A DNA stretch of 41,202 nt. It comes from Bacteroidales bacterium (GTDB lineage: Bacteria; Bacteroidota; Bacteroidia; Bacteroidales; UBA932). The position numbers and the translations under genes are program-made. The DNA lies in assembly GCA_017617495.1 (NCBI GenBank), contig JAFZWD010000014.1, forward strand, positions 1 to 41,202, given 5' to 3'. Positions 8,288 to 16,329 of this stretch are shown one piece after another (position 1 is the first letter of the stretch; each line of letters opens with the position of its first letter). The notes under the pieces are model-generated. The model made no database searches, was not told the origin of the DNA, and saw nothing but the letters and a program-made list of their open reading frames with translations.

Positions 8288-8770
8288 ATGAAAATCATCC
8301 TTAAGAAAGAAGTTGCGGGTCTCGGCGAGGCCGGAGACGTCGTAGAAGTAAAGAGTGGTTACGCTCTCAATTATCTTATTCCCCAGGGCTTTGCAGTGAT
8401 GGGAACCAGGTCTGCTCTCAAGCAGCACGAGGAAACCCTTCGCCAGCGCGCCCACAAGGAGGCAAAGCTCGTGGCGGACGCCGAGGCTCTTGCAGCAAAG
8501 ATTGCCGCAGTGCCCGTTAAGGTGACCGTCAAGGTGGCCGAGAGCGGCAAACTCTATGGCAGCGTTACCGCAGCCCAGGTTGCCGATGTTCTCGCACAGG
8601 CCGGATTCGAGGTCGAGAAGCGCCACATCAGCCTTCCCGAGATCAAGGAAGCCGGAGAATACGAAGGCAGCGTGAAGGTTTACAAGGCCATTTCCGCAGC
8701 GATCAAGGTGGCAGTCGTCGCCGAGAACGCTCCCGCAGAAGAGGCCCCTGCAGCCGAACCCGCCGAGTAA
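8288..8770 (+). CDS. rplI: 50S ribosomal protein L9
   Basis: An elongated L9 protein spanning the base of the L1 stalk. The N-terminal domain MKIILKKEVAGLGEAGDVV with GYALNYLIPQGFA is unmistakable, then a long helix and the C-terminal rRNA-binding domain (KLYGSVTAAQVADVL). The ATG at 8288 is preferred over an in-frame TTG at 8279 because family members start with MKIIL. At 160 residues it is slightly longer than usual, through an Ala/Glu-rich tail (ENAPAEEAPAAEPAE). Last gene of the operon; a terminator follows 22 bp after the stop. Confidence 0.96.
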   Translation: MKIILKKEVAGLGEAGDVVEVKSGYALNYLIPQGFAVMGTRSALKQHEETLRQRAHKEAKLVADAEALAAKIAAVPVKVTVKVAESGKLYGSVTAAQVADVLAQAGFEVEKRHISLPEIKEAGEYEGSVKVYKAISAAIKVAVVAENAPAEEAPAAEPAE

Positions 8771-8792
8771 TACGGGATTCCTGTTGAAATTG

Positions 8793-8825
8793 ACGGAGCG
8801 ACCGAAAGGCCGCTTCGTTTTTTTT
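8793..8825 (+). terminator. Intrinsic terminator of the rpsF operon
   Basis: The stem acggagcg/cgcttcgt (one G-U pair), extended by an inner cc-GAAA-gg tetraloop hairpin, precedes a run of nine T. The T-run merges into the promoter of the next gene. Confidence 0.85.
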
Positions 8826-8827
8826 GC

Positions 8828-8835
8828 TATATTTG
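8828..8835 (+). promoter_or_regulatory. -7 box of the alpha-galactosidase gene
   Basis: TATATTTG lies 6 bp before the ATG at 8842, predicting a leaderless or near-leaderless mRNA. The -33 region is occupied by the terminator hairpin and has no good TTG. Confidence 0.6.
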
Positions 8836-8841
8836 AGGGCT

Positions 8842-11037
8842 ATGACCAATAAAATCCACTTTGTTATCGCCGCGCTGGCTCTGCTGGCAGGCGGTATTTG
8901 CGCAAATGCGCAGACCGTTATCGACACCAGGAACACAAGCCTGGTAATCAAGGCAGAACAGGGCCGGCATCCCCAGATTCTTTATTACGGTGCCAGGCTG
9001 CAGCCGGGCGACGCCGCCTCCGTCGGCCTGAACGGCAAGGTCTTCGACCTTTATCCGGCCCGCTTCGACCGCACTTCGGAACCCGACGCGCTCAGCGTAG
9101 AGATGCCCGACGGCAACGTTAGTGCCGACCTTCGCACCGAAAGCGTGAAGGAAAGCGCCTGGGACGGCGGCAAGGACATAGAGATACTCTGCAAGGATCC
9201 CCTCTATCCGTTCTTTACGGTTAAGATTTTCCTGCGCAGTTATACCGAAGAGAACCTCATCGAAACCTGGGCGGCGATTCACAACGCCGGCAAGAAGCCG
9301 GTGATCCTGCACCGTTACGACTCCGGATTCCTGCCCATCCAGGAAGGAGATGTGTGGATGACATCCCTGCACGGAGGCTGGGCCGACGAATGCCGGGTAG
9401 TAAGCCAGCCGCTCGTAAACGGAACCCGTGAGGTGAGCACCCACGGCGGAGTGCGCGACAATGCCGTGGCACATTCGGAGGTGATGCTGTCGCTCGACGG
9501 CAAACCTCAGGAGAATACCGGCCGCGTAATAGGCGCAGCCCTGGAATACGGCGGCAATTTCGAAATGAGGGTAGTAACCCTGGAGGGCACCCACCGTTTC
9601 TTCGCGGGCATCAGCCCCGCCGACGCCTGGTACACCCTTGCCAAAGGCGAAGAATTCGTCACCCCGAAGCTTGCCTACAGCTGGAGCGACGAAGGCCTCG
9701 GCGGAGTGAGCCGCAACTTCCACCGCTGGGGACGCAAATACCGCCTCGCCCACGGCGGACAGCCTAACGATATCCTCCTCAACTGCTGGGAGGGCGTCTA
9801 CATGGATATCCAGGAGCCCGTCATGCACAAGATGGCGGCCGACGTCGCCAGTATCGGCGGCGAGCTCTTCGTCATAGACGACGGCTGGTTCGGCAGCGAG
9901 AAGTATCCCCGCGACACCGACATCCAGGGCCTCGGCGACTGGCAGCTTCAGAAGAAGAAACTCCCCCACGGCCTTCAGGGAATGGTGGACTGCTGCAAGG
10001 ACCTCGGCATCAAGTTCGGCATCTGGATTGAGCCCGAAATGGTGAACACCCGCAGCGAGCTCTACGAGAAGCATCCGGACTGGGTGCTCAACGCAGCCGG
10101 CCGCGAACCCGTTCCCGGACGCGGCGGCACCCAGATGGTCCTCGATCTCTGCAACCCTGCGGTGCAGGACTTCGTCTTCGGCATCTTGGACGGCGTTATG
10201 AAGCAGGCTCCCGGCATAGCCTACGTCAAGTGGGACTGCAACAATATTATGCGCTCCCCCGGCTCGCCCTGGCTCAAGAACCAGAATCATCTTTATATCG
10301 AATACCAGCGCGGGCTCGAGAAAGTGCTTAACCGCGTACGCGAAGCCTATCCCGACCTTATTATACAGGCATGCGCCAGCGGAGGCGCGCGCGTGAACTG
10401 GGGCACCATGCCCTGGTTCGACGAAGTGTGGACTTCGGACAATACCGACGCCCTGCAGCGCATCAACATCCAGTGGGGAACCTCTTATTTCTTCCCCGCC
10501 GAGATGATGGCCTGCCACGTGAGCGCATCACCCAACCATCAGACCGGACGCGTCATTCCCCTGAAATACCGCATCGACGTAGCCATGAGCGGACGCCTCG
10601 GCTTCGAGCTCCAGCCGGCACAGATGACTGAGGAAGAGAAGGACATCTGCCGCAAGGCGGTCACCGAGTACAAGAAGATCCGCCCTGTGGTGCAGTGCGG
10701 CGACATCTACCGCCTTGTGTCCCCTTACGACGGCAAGGGCCTCGCTTCGCTCCTCTACACCAACGAGGATAAGTCCCAGGCTGTGTTCTTCTGGTGGCGC
10801 ACCGGGTTCTTCCGCAACGACCATCCCGCCCGCGTGCCTCTGGCAGGCCTCGACCCTGCAAAGAACTACAAGGTCACCGAGCTCAACAAGGTCGAAGGCG
10901 AACCCGTATCCGCCCTCGACGGCAAGACGGTTTCCGGCGCTTACCTCATGGCCAGCGGATTCTACTTCCCCGAGAAAGATGTTTACAACGGCCACAACGA
11001 CTGGCACAGTCATGTTATACTACTGGAGGCTCAATAA
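8842..11037 (+). CDS. Secreted GH36 alpha-galactosidase
   Basis: Releases terminal alpha-galactose from raffinose-family oligosaccharides or galactomannan side chains. A signal peptide (ALALLAGGICANAQ) predicts export to the periplasm. Across 731 residues the GH36 order is visible: N-terminal beta-supersandwich, then the (beta/alpha)8 barrel with VIDDGWFGS, GIWIEPEMV and CASGGARV. The nucleophile is Asp465 in YVKWDCN and the acid/base Asp533 in WTSDNTDA. The ATG at 8842 was chosen over an upstream TTG at 8824 because it follows the promoter box and starts the signal peptide. The gene stands alone between terminators with no susCD pair, so it is not part of an obvious polysaccharide utilisation locus here. 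Confidence 0.93.
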   Translation: MTNKIHFVIAALALLAGGICANAQTVIDTRNTSLVIKAEQGRHPQILYYGARLQPGDAASVGLNGKVFDLYPARFDRTSEPDALSVEMPDGNVSADLRTESVKESAWDGGKDIEILCKDPLYPFFTVKIFLRSYTEENLIETWAAIHNAGKKPVILHRYDSGFLPIQEGDVWMTSLHGGWADECRVVSQPLVNGTREVSTHGGVRDNAVAHSEVMLSLDGKPQENTGRVIGAALEYGGNFEMRVVTLEGTHRFFAGISPADAWYTLAKGEEFVTPKLAYSWSDEGLGGVSRNFHRWGRKYRLAHGGQPNDILLNCWEGVYMDIQEPVMHKMAADVASIGGELFVIDDGWFGSEKYPRDTDIQGLGDWQLQKKKLPHGLQGMVDCCKDLGIKFGIWIEPEMVNTRSELYEKHPDWVLNAAGREPVPGRGGTQMVLDLCNPAVQDFVFGILDGVMKQAPGIAYVKWDCNNIMRSPGSPWLKNQNHLYIEYQRGLEKVLNRVREAYPDLIIQACASGGARVNWGTMPWFDEVWTSDNTDALQRINIQWGTSYFFPAEMMACHVSASPNHQTGRVIPLKYRIDVAMSGRLGFELQPAQMTEEEKDICRKAVTEYKKIRPVVQCGDIYRLVSPYDGKGLASLLYTNEDKSQAVFFWWRTGFFRNDHPARVPLAGLDPAKNYKVTELNKVEGEPVSALDGKTVSGAYLMASGFYFPEKDVYNGHNDWHSHVILLEAQ

Positions 11038-11089
11038 GCCCTACAACAATTCCTGTTTAGGATTGTTAGTGAAGTGTTAATAACTTGGG

Positions 11090-11122
11090 AACGGGAGGCA
11101 TCAAAACGTGCCTCCCGTTTTC
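11090..11122 (+). terminator. Intrinsic terminator after the alpha-galactosidase gene
   Basis: A perfect 11-bp stem (aacgggaggca 11090-11100 with 11109-11119), an 8-base loop and a short T-run. It overlaps the start of the nrdD promoter region. Confidence 0.88.
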
Positions 11123-11123
11123 C

Positions 11124-11131
11124 TAACTTTG
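11124..11131 (+). promoter_or_regulatory. -7 box of nrdD
   Basis: TAACTTTG matches TAnnTTTG directly after the preceding terminator; no convincing -33 TTG is seen. It leaves a leader of about 90 bases before nrdD. Confidence 0.5.
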
Positions 11132-11148
11132 CCGTTGCAAAGAGAGCC

Positions 11149-11188
11149 TAAACCAGTGTCGGCCTGGATTCCACAGGTCGGGTTTTTT
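11149..11188 (+). promoter_or_regulatory. Possible attenuator-like hairpin in the nrdD leader
   Basis: The stem ggcctg/caggtc (11161-11166 with 11174-11179) can be enclosed by an aaacc/ggttt helix and is followed by six T at 11183-11188. The arrangement resembles an attenuator upstream of an oxygen- or nucleotide-responsive gene, but no known riboswitch family was recognised. Confidence 0.35.
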
Positions 11189-11229
11189 AGCCCCTTGCAC
11201 TTTTTGAATAAACGTAACCAATTGATTAT

Positions 11230-13440
11230 ATGGAAGTTAAGAAAACCAACGGAACAGTTGAAGAGTTCGATCTCGAAAAACTGAAGAAGGGTATTCGCTG
11301 CGCTTACCGCTCTACGGGACAGAGGGCCCCGGAAGAAGTTGTCGTGTCCATTACCGACAATCTTCACCTCTATGACGGAATGACCAGTCAGGAGATTCGC
11401 CGTCAGGTCGTTGACGCGCTTATGTCCATCAACAAGAAAGCGGCCCAGGAGTATATTACCAAGTTCGACGAAGCTAAGGATTTCCGCAAGAAACGCGACT
11501 TCATCAAGGACTACATCAAGGCCTCCAACGCCGCCACCGGCAGCAAGTTCGACGCCAACGCCAACGTCACCCGCAAGAACATCGTGACGCTGGGCAACGA
11601 GCTCTACAAGGAGAACAACATCAAGCAGAACCGCTATATCATGCAGGACAAGATCCGCGCCCTCTATGGCCGCGACCTTGCCGAGCAGTATATCACGGAT
11701 CTCGAGAGCCATGTTCTCTACAAGCACGACGAGAGCGGCACCCCGGGCTATCCCTACTGCGTGGCAATCACCATGTATCCTTTCCTCGTGAGCGGCCTCA
11801 AGGAACTGGGCGGCGTATCCATCGCCCCCACCGACCTCAAGAGCTTCTGCGGCGAGTTCATCAACCTGGTGTACTCCATCTCCTCCCAGTTCATGGGCGC
11901 GGTGGCCACACCTGAGTTCCTGATGTATCTCGACTACTTCATCCGCAAGGACTACGGCGACGACTATCTCGACCATCTGGACGAGGTGGTGGAGAAGAAC
12001 CGCAAGCAGCGCACCCTCGAGAAGGTCATCGACAACTGCTTCCAGCAGGTTGTGCACTCGATGAACATGCCCGCCGGCAACCGCGGCTACCAGACCGTGT
12101 TCTGGAACATAGGCTACTTCGACGAGCCCTACTTCAACGGCGTTTTCTCCGACTTCCGTTTCCCCGACGGCAGCGCACCGGTATGGAAGACTCTCTCGTG
12201 GCTCCAGAAGCACTTCATGGAGTGGTTCAACGAGGAGCGCAACCACTATATCCTCACCTTCCCCGTGGAGACCATGGCCCTGCTTACCACCGAAGACCGC
12301 ACGGACTTCGTGGACAAGGACTACGCCGACTTCACCGCCGAGATGTGGAGCAAGGGTCACAGCTTCTTCTGCTACCTCTCCAACAGCCCCGACAGCCTTT
12401 CCAGCTGCTGCCGCCTGCGTAACTCCCTCAAGGACCTGGACGGTTCCGACGAGGACCACAACCACACCACCCACCAGTATTCCATGGGTACCGCTTCCGT
12501 ATCGACCGGCAGCAAGAGCGTCATGACGCTCAACCTCAACCGTCTCATCCAGGATGCAGCCCGCAAGTACTTCGAGGCAAAGGGTGTGGAGCTTGAGCAG
12601 GGCAAACCCCTCGAGCCGGGTTCCTACGACAAGGACGACCTCTACCAGGCCATCCGCGAGAGCGTGACCTTCGAGACCGAGAAGGTGCACAAGTACCAGA
12701 CCGCCTTCAACGAGATTATCAAGGACTTCCTCAAGGCCGAGATGCTCGACGTGTACCGCGCCGGCTTCATCGACATGAAGAGGCAGTACCTCACCGTCGG
12801 CGTGAACGGCCTCACCGACGCAGCCGAGTTCCTCGGACTCGAAATCGGCCCCAACGAGGCCTACAAGGAGTTCGTGAACACCCTGCTCGAGACCATCAAC
12901 AAGGCCAACCGCGCCGACCGCACCAAGGAGTGCATGTTCAACACCGAGTTCGTTCCCGGCGAGAATCTCTCCGGAAAGAACTACAAGTGGGACAAGAAGG
13001 ACGGTTATTTCGTGTCCGAGAAGCATAACATGTACTCCTCCTACTTCTACAACCCGGAGGACGAGAGCCTGAGCATGATCGACAAGTTCAAGCTTCACGG
13101 CGAGGAGTACGTGCAGTATCTCGACGGCGGAAGCGCCCTGCACATGAACATCGCGGAGCATCTCACCAAGGACCAGTACCGCCAGCTGCTGAACGTTGCT
13201 GCCCATTACGGCACCAACTACTTCACCTTCAACTGCCGCAATACCGTGTGCAACGAGTGCGGTTACATCAGCAAGGACACGCTGGAGGTATGCCCCAAGT
13301 GCGGAAGCACCAACCTCGACTACCTCACCCGCGTCATCGGCTATCTCAAGAGGGTTTCCTCTTTCAGCGAGATGCGTCAGGAGGAGGCAGGACGCCGCTT
13401 CTACATCGACGAGCCCAAGGACGCCAAGTTGCAGGCTTAA
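11230..13440 (+). CDS. nrdD: Anaerobic ribonucleoside-triphosphate reductase (class III)
   Basis: Makes deoxynucleotides without oxygen using a glycyl radical. An N-terminal ATP-cone (MEVKKTNGTVEEFDLEKL, residues 1-90) is the allosteric domain. The barrel contains GTPGYPYCVAITMYPFL. The C-terminus holds a zinc site, CNECGYISKDTLEVCPKCG, immediately before the radical glycine Gly704 in RVIGYLKR. The 736-residue length is normal. The ATG at 11230 gives the standard ATP-cone start. Its stop overlaps the nrdG start (TAATG), so the activase is translationally coupled. Presence of this pair fits a strictly anaerobic lifestyle. Confidence 0.95.
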   Translation: MEVKKTNGTVEEFDLEKLKKGIRCAYRSTGQRAPEEVVVSITDNLHLYDGMTSQEIRRQVVDALMSINKKAAQEYITKFDEAKDFRKKRDFIKDYIKASNAATGSKFDANANVTRKNIVTLGNELYKENNIKQNRYIMQDKIRALYGRDLAEQYITDLESHVLYKHDESGTPGYPYCVAITMYPFLVSGLKELGGVSIAPTDLKSFCGEFINLVYSISSQFMGAVATPEFLMYLDYFIRKDYGDDYLDHLDEVVEKNRKQRTLEKVIDNCFQQVVHSMNMPAGNRGYQTVFWNIGYFDEPYFNGVFSDFRFPDGSAPVWKTLSWLQKHFMEWFNEERNHYILTFPVETMALLTTEDRTDFVDKDYADFTAEMWSKGHSFFCYLSNSPDSLSSCCRLRNSLKDLDGSDEDHNHTTHQYSMGTASVSTGSKSVMTLNLNRLIQDAARKYFEAKGVELEQGKPLEPGSYDKDDLYQAIRESVTFETEKVHKYQTAFNEIIKDFLKAEMLDVYRAGFIDMKRQYLTVGVNGLTDAAEFLGLEIGPNEAYKEFVNTLLETINKANRADRTKECMFNTEFVPGENLSGKNYKWDKKDGYFVSEKHNMYSSYFYNPEDESLSMIDKFKLHGEEYVQYLDGGSALHMNIAEHLTKDQYRQLLNVAAHYGTNYFTFNCRNTVCNECGYISKDTLEVCPKCGSTNLDYLTRVIGYLKRVSSFSEMRQEEAGRRFYIDEPKDAKLQA

Positions 13441-13910
13441 TGATCAAGTACGTCCCGCGGATGACGTCCGTCGTCCTTGAGGAAATACCGGACAAACTTA
13501 CCCTGGCAGTTGACATCAGCAACTGTCAGGGTACTTGTATCGGTTGCCACTCCCCTTTTCTGCGGGAGGATATAGGCGACGAGCTTACCCCGGCAATCAT
13601 CGATTCGCTCATTGCGGACAATTTCGGGGTGAACTGTTTTCTCTTCTTAGGCGAGGGGCGCGACCATGCCGCGCTGATGCGCCTGGCGGCCCATCTGAAG
13701 GCCTCGCATCCCGACATGGCGCTGGCTCTGTATTCCGGCCGCGAGGAGGTGGAGGACGACATCTGGGATACCTTCGACTACGTCAAGGTCGGGCCCTACA
13801 TCCCCAAGTACGGGCCCCTCAACCGCCGCAGCACCAACCAACGGCTCTATCTCCATCGCCAGGACATCACCTACCGCTTCTGGCACCGCGGTATCGACTC
13901 CAATCGCTAA
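13440..13910 (+). CDS. nrdG: Anaerobic ribonucleotide reductase activating protein (radical SAM)
   Basis: Generates the glycyl radical on NrdD from S-adenosylmethionine. The cluster motif is CX3CX2C, CQGTCIGC (Cys29, Cys33, Cys36), and VKVGPYIPKYGPL resembles the conserved C-terminal region of NrdG. The 156 residues are typical of this minimal radical-SAM enzyme. The ATG at 13440 overlaps the nrdD stop; an open frame extends upstream to 13248 but only as a shadow of nrdD. After its stop begins a long palindrome-rich, gene-free stretch. Confidence 0.94.
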   Translation: MIKYVPRMTSVVLEEIPDKLTLAVDISNCQGTCIGCHSPFLREDIGDELTPAIIDSLIADNFGVNCFLFLGEGRDHAALMRLAAHLKASHPDMALALYSGREEVEDDIWDTFDYVKVGPYIPKYGPLNRRSTNQRLYLHRQDITYRFWHRGIDSNR

Positions 13911-14121
13911 CCCCTCCGCGGCGGGGAGCAGGCGGCCACTCACTCCCGACTTCGCAAAAAGGGCTCGCCTTGCTGCGGGCCCTTGACGGCTGACGCCTCC
14001 TTTTTAATCCGCTGCGCGGCTTAACAGTCGTTGAACAGACGCCGTCACGAGACGACCCCTCCGCTGCGGCTCCCCGGGGACCTTTTCGCTCAAGGTCGTT
14101 CGCAGCCGCTGCATCCCCTCC
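13911..14121. other. Gene-free, palindrome-rich intergenic stretch
   Basis: No coding sequence is seen. It holds several imperfect palindromes: cccctccgcgg-type segments at 13911, about 14066 and 14115, a hairpin aagggc/gccctt (13959-13984), and gacctt/aaggtc (14079-14097). Such sequence resembles degenerate dispersed repeats rather than a regulatory leader. A 16-base segment, 14103-14118, recurs in inverted orientation at 16166-16181. Confidence 0.5.
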
Positions 14122-14228
14122 GCGGCTGTTACTGTCGATACTGTGCATTTTCGAGTGCACAGTATCGTCATTTTAGGGGTGTTTTTGCTGATACTGTGCA
14201 TCGGACTTGGCACAGTATCGACACCTAG
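14122..14228 (+). repeat. Double-hairpin REP-like element, left copy
   Basis: A 107-bp unit repeated directly at 16175-16281 without gaps (9 differences). It contains two hairpins with the same arms: CGATACTGTGCA (14136-14147) with its complement 14156-14167, and GATACTGTGC (14190-14199) with 14210-14219. Differences between copies fall in loops and spacer, none in the stems. The element runs into the stop codon of the FISUMP lipoprotein gene (14225-14227). Confidence 0.9.
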
Positions 14229-15019
14229 TCTGTGACGGGACGCACAGATAATCCCATGGACCGACTACTTGGCATAAAACCACTCCCATCTTCATATACA
14301 TCGAAACGGTAGCCGCAGTTCGCGTTGGCCACATAAAGGTATGACGACCAGTAATAGCCAAATATACCGACTTGTTTACCGATTGTAGTTCCATCGCAGT
14401 AACCTGCGGCAGGAAGGAAAAGAACCGCATTTGTAGATTTGCGGGTGATGCGCAGTCCATAAATCACATTTCCATTTGAATCCTTCGCCTCATCCCCGTT
14501 CTCGTCGGTTGCGAAAACCCATGGCTCCCAAATATAATCAGAATTCTCTTCTTCGGCCTTTGTCTTCAGGGCACGCAGGGCCTTAAAATCGTCAAAAGTT
14601 GGCATTCTCCAACCTCCGCCCAATTTTGCGTGTGCTACATCGTCGGAAGGGTAGAGTGTCTCTATTCCGTCGGGGCCGTCGGGCTTGGAAGTTGCATCCC
14701 AATATGATGTTCCGTCCTCATGACAATATTTCGTAAGCTTACTACTTGCACCGGTGGCATATGCGTATGTTCCCCACGAATAATCTGTTTTGGTGGTTGT
14801 TTCACCCCATGCAAAATAATCACCATACTCGTAAGGCTTGGATGCGCCTATATTGAACGATGCCCATTTTACATTCTTTCCGTTGACAATTGTCCCCAGA
14901 TCAATCGCCTCCGGAACTGGAGTCTTGGGCGAGCTCCTCTTGCCCGCATTGTCCTTTTTGCACGATACCGCCAGCAGCGCAATTGCAGCTGCGAAAGAAA
15001 TGTAGAGAATCTGCCTCAT
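14225..15019 (-). CDS. FISUMP-domain surface lipoprotein
   Basis: A 264-residue lipoprotein: signal peptide with lipobox LLAVSC followed by KKD, so lipid-anchored through Cys20. The rest matches the FISUMP (Fibrobacter succinogenes major paralogous) pattern: VKWASFNIGA, GDYFAWGET, GGGWRMPTFDDFKAL, GYYWSSYLY and the final SMGLSVRPV. The role of these domains is unknown; they are often on exported proteins, many in variable gene families. Base composition is lower in G+C than neighbouring core genes. The stop codon lies inside the left 107-bp repeat, and the 5' leader contains a run of nine C/G. It is transcribed divergently from the transposase, which suggests the pair arrived together. Confidence 0.85.
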   Translation of the reverse strand: MRQILYISFAAAIALLAVSCKKDNAGKRSSPKTPVPEAIDLGTIVNGKNVKWASFNIGASKPYEYGDYFAWGETTTKTDYSWGTYAYATGASSKLTKYCHEDGTSYWDATSKPDGPDGIETLYPSDDVAHAKLGGGWRMPTFDDFKALRALKTKAEEENSDYIWEPWVFATDENGDEAKDSNGNVIYGLRITRKSTNAVLFLPAAGYCDGTTIGKQVGIFGYYWSSYLYVANANCGYRFDVYEDGSGFMPSSRSMGLSVRPVTD

Positions 15020-15050
15020 ATTGTAACCAACTGATTATAAACGAGTTTAG

Positions 15051-15059
15051 CCCCCCCCC
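15051..15059. repeat. Homopolymer C9 tract in the lipoprotein 5' leader
   Basis: Nine consecutive C on the + strand (G9 on the transcribed strand) between the predicted promoter and start codon of the FISUMP gene. It lies in one arm of a hairpin (agccc/gggct, with the other arm near 15076-15080). Confidence 0.8.
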
Positions 15060-15084
15060 GAAGCATTCTCGGAGAGGGCTGTGA

Positions 15085-15113
15085 CAAATATAGTCAAAAT
15101 AAATCTGTATCAA
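15085..15113 (-). promoter_or_regulatory. Promoter of the FISUMP lipoprotein gene
   Basis: On the minus strand TATATTTG (15092-15085) lies 18 bp from a TTG (15113-15111). A leader of about 60 bases follows, containing the G9 tract. Confidence 0.55.
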
Positions 15114-15193
15114 AAACATAAAAAGATAATTTTACCCATGTTTTTACCCACCCGCGATTAGATTATTTGACTTTCTTTGCTGCAAAAAACGAT

Positions 15194-16066
15194 ATGGCAA
15201 GAAAAGAATACTGGCTCATAAGCACGGAGCATCTTTCGGACAGAATCTGGTTCCAGGAAGAGGAGGATTTTGTAGTGGCAATGAATATGGTTGCGGTAAT
15301 AGCGCTGCTCGTGCCGGTTAGGGTACTTTGCTTTGTACTGATGTCAAACCATGTGCACTTTGTGCTTGAATCGTCTTACGAAGACGCCTTTGAGTTTATA
15401 TGCAAATTCAAGCAGTTCTACAGCCGCTATGTTTCAAAGAAGTACGGGCAGAAAAAGATGCTCCGCCGCAACGATGTGGACATTCTTCAGCTTGGTCTGA
15501 AACCCGAATCGCTTGAGCGGGCCATCGCATATGTGCTGATGAATCCGGTGGCCGCGAACATCTGCACCTTCCCGTCCCAGTACCCATGGGGGTGTGGCTC
15601 TGTATTCTTCAATCAAAATCACAGTACCGGGAAAACAATTGGATCCCTTTCCGAGAGAGGCAGATATCGTATATTCCACTGTAACGCAACACTGCCTCCC
15701 AGCTATGAACTCACTCCGGAAGGATTCGTCTCCCCCTTAAATTACATCCCGATAAGGTTTGTGGAGAATCTGTTTCAGACGCCAAAACGGTTCAGCTATT
15801 TTCTGATGAATTCTTCAAAAGCGAAAAGCCGTCTGGAAAAAGACCCCCTACCCTCGTTCCGGGACCAAACTATCCTGGCAGCAATCCCGGATCTGTGCAG
15901 GACGCTGTTCCGCAAAGACTCTTTCGACAACCTTTCTTCCGAGGAGCGTCCCGAATTCTTTCAGCAGCTCCGCCGGCGTTTCAGCGCAGATGTAGCCCAA
16001 CTTGCCAGAATTACCGGCCTGGAATACTCCACCGTTTCACGATATCTGGATGCGCCCTCCGTCTGA
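15194..16066 (+). CDS. HUH/Y1 transposase of the REP-associated (RAYT) or IS200-like type
   Basis: A single-strand DNA transposase/nuclease of 290 residues. It begins MARKEYWLIS and carries the metal-binding HUH motif as MSNHVHFVLE (His53, His55); the candidate nucleophile is Tyr113 in AIAYVLMNPVAAN, the position before the NP motif typical of RAYTs. The last 45 residues look like a helix-turn-helix (VAQLARITGLEYSTVSRYL), an extension beyond the roughly 150-residue IS200 enzyme that is common in RAYT-type proteins. ATG 15194 was preferred to an upstream TTG at 15167. Together with the lipoprotein it is flanked by two REP-like double hairpins, its plausible substrates. No IS200 ends or tnpB are seen. 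Confidence 0.85.
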   Translation: MARKEYWLISTEHLSDRIWFQEEEDFVVAMNMVAVIALLVPVRVLCFVLMSNHVHFVLESSYEDAFEFICKFKQFYSRYVSKKYGQKKMLRRNDVDILQLGLKPESLERAIAYVLMNPVAANICTFPSQYPWGCGSVFFNQNHSTGKTIGSLSERGRYRIFHCNATLPPSYELTPEGFVSPLNYIPIRFVENLFQTPKRFSYFLMNSSKAKSRLEKDPLPSFRDQTILAAIPDLCRTLFRKDSFDNLSSEERPEFFQQLRRRFSADVAQLARITGLEYSTVSRYLDAPSV

Positions 16067-16174
16067 ACACATCCCCCTGTCAACGCTGAGATCCTTCGTC
16101 GCCTTACTGGCTCCTCAGGATGACAGGAGAGGATGCGGCTTCTACGGATGGCAGGACGCCGCGGTGGGGATGCA
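16067..16174. other. Gene-free stretch with imperfect palindrome
   Basis: No gene is seen. At 16088-16127 there is an imperfect palindrome, gagatccttcg...ctcaggatgacag, of the kind seen as dispersed intergenic repeats. The segment ggggatgcagcggctg (16166-16181) is the inverse of 14103-14118. Confidence 0.45.
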
Positions 16175-16281
16175 GCGGCTGTTACTGTCGATACTGTGCA
16201 TTTTCAGGTGCACAGTATCGTCATTTTGGGGGTGTTTTTGCGGATACTGTGCATTAAATTTAGCACAGTATCGACACCTAG
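16175..16281 (+). repeat. Double-hairpin REP-like element, right copy
   Basis: The second, direct copy of the 107-bp unit, offset 2,053 bp from the left copy. Stems CGATACTGTGCA (16189-16200 with 16209-16220) and GATACTGTGC (16243-16252 with 16263-16272) are identical to the left copy, while the loops differ (for example attaaattta in place of atcggacttg). Confidence 0.9.
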
Positions 16282-16329
16282 CCCATAAGAGAGGCCCGAA
16301 CCAGCAGAGCAAGCCGTTAAGGGCAAATA

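Noticed and set aside
8842..11037. Part of a polysaccharide utilisation locus
   Set aside because: No susC/susD pair or regulator is next to the GH36 gene; it is bounded by terminators.
11101..13206. Long minus-strand open frame opposite nrdD (also 5715-7451 and 8827-10518)
   Set aside because: Each is a shadow of an obvious enzyme gene with catalytic motifs on the + strand and has no motif of its own.
13248..13439. Longer start for nrdG
   Set aside because: The extension is a frame-shifted shadow of the nrdD C-terminus; ATG 13440 overlaps the nrdD stop and gives the normal length.
13911..14121. Possible tRNA or other structured RNA in the spacer
   Set aside because: Several hairpins exist but no cloverleaf, anticodon arm or known RNA family was found; dispersed palindromic repeats fit better.
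14122..16281. CRISPR array
   Set aside because: Only two repeat copies 2 kb apart, with genes between them and hairpin structure; no spacer periodicity or cas genes.
14122..16281. Ordinary insertion sequence with terminal inverted repeats
   Set aside because: The flanking copies are direct, lie at a distance from the transposase gene and enclose an unrelated lipoprotein; no target-site duplication could be defined.
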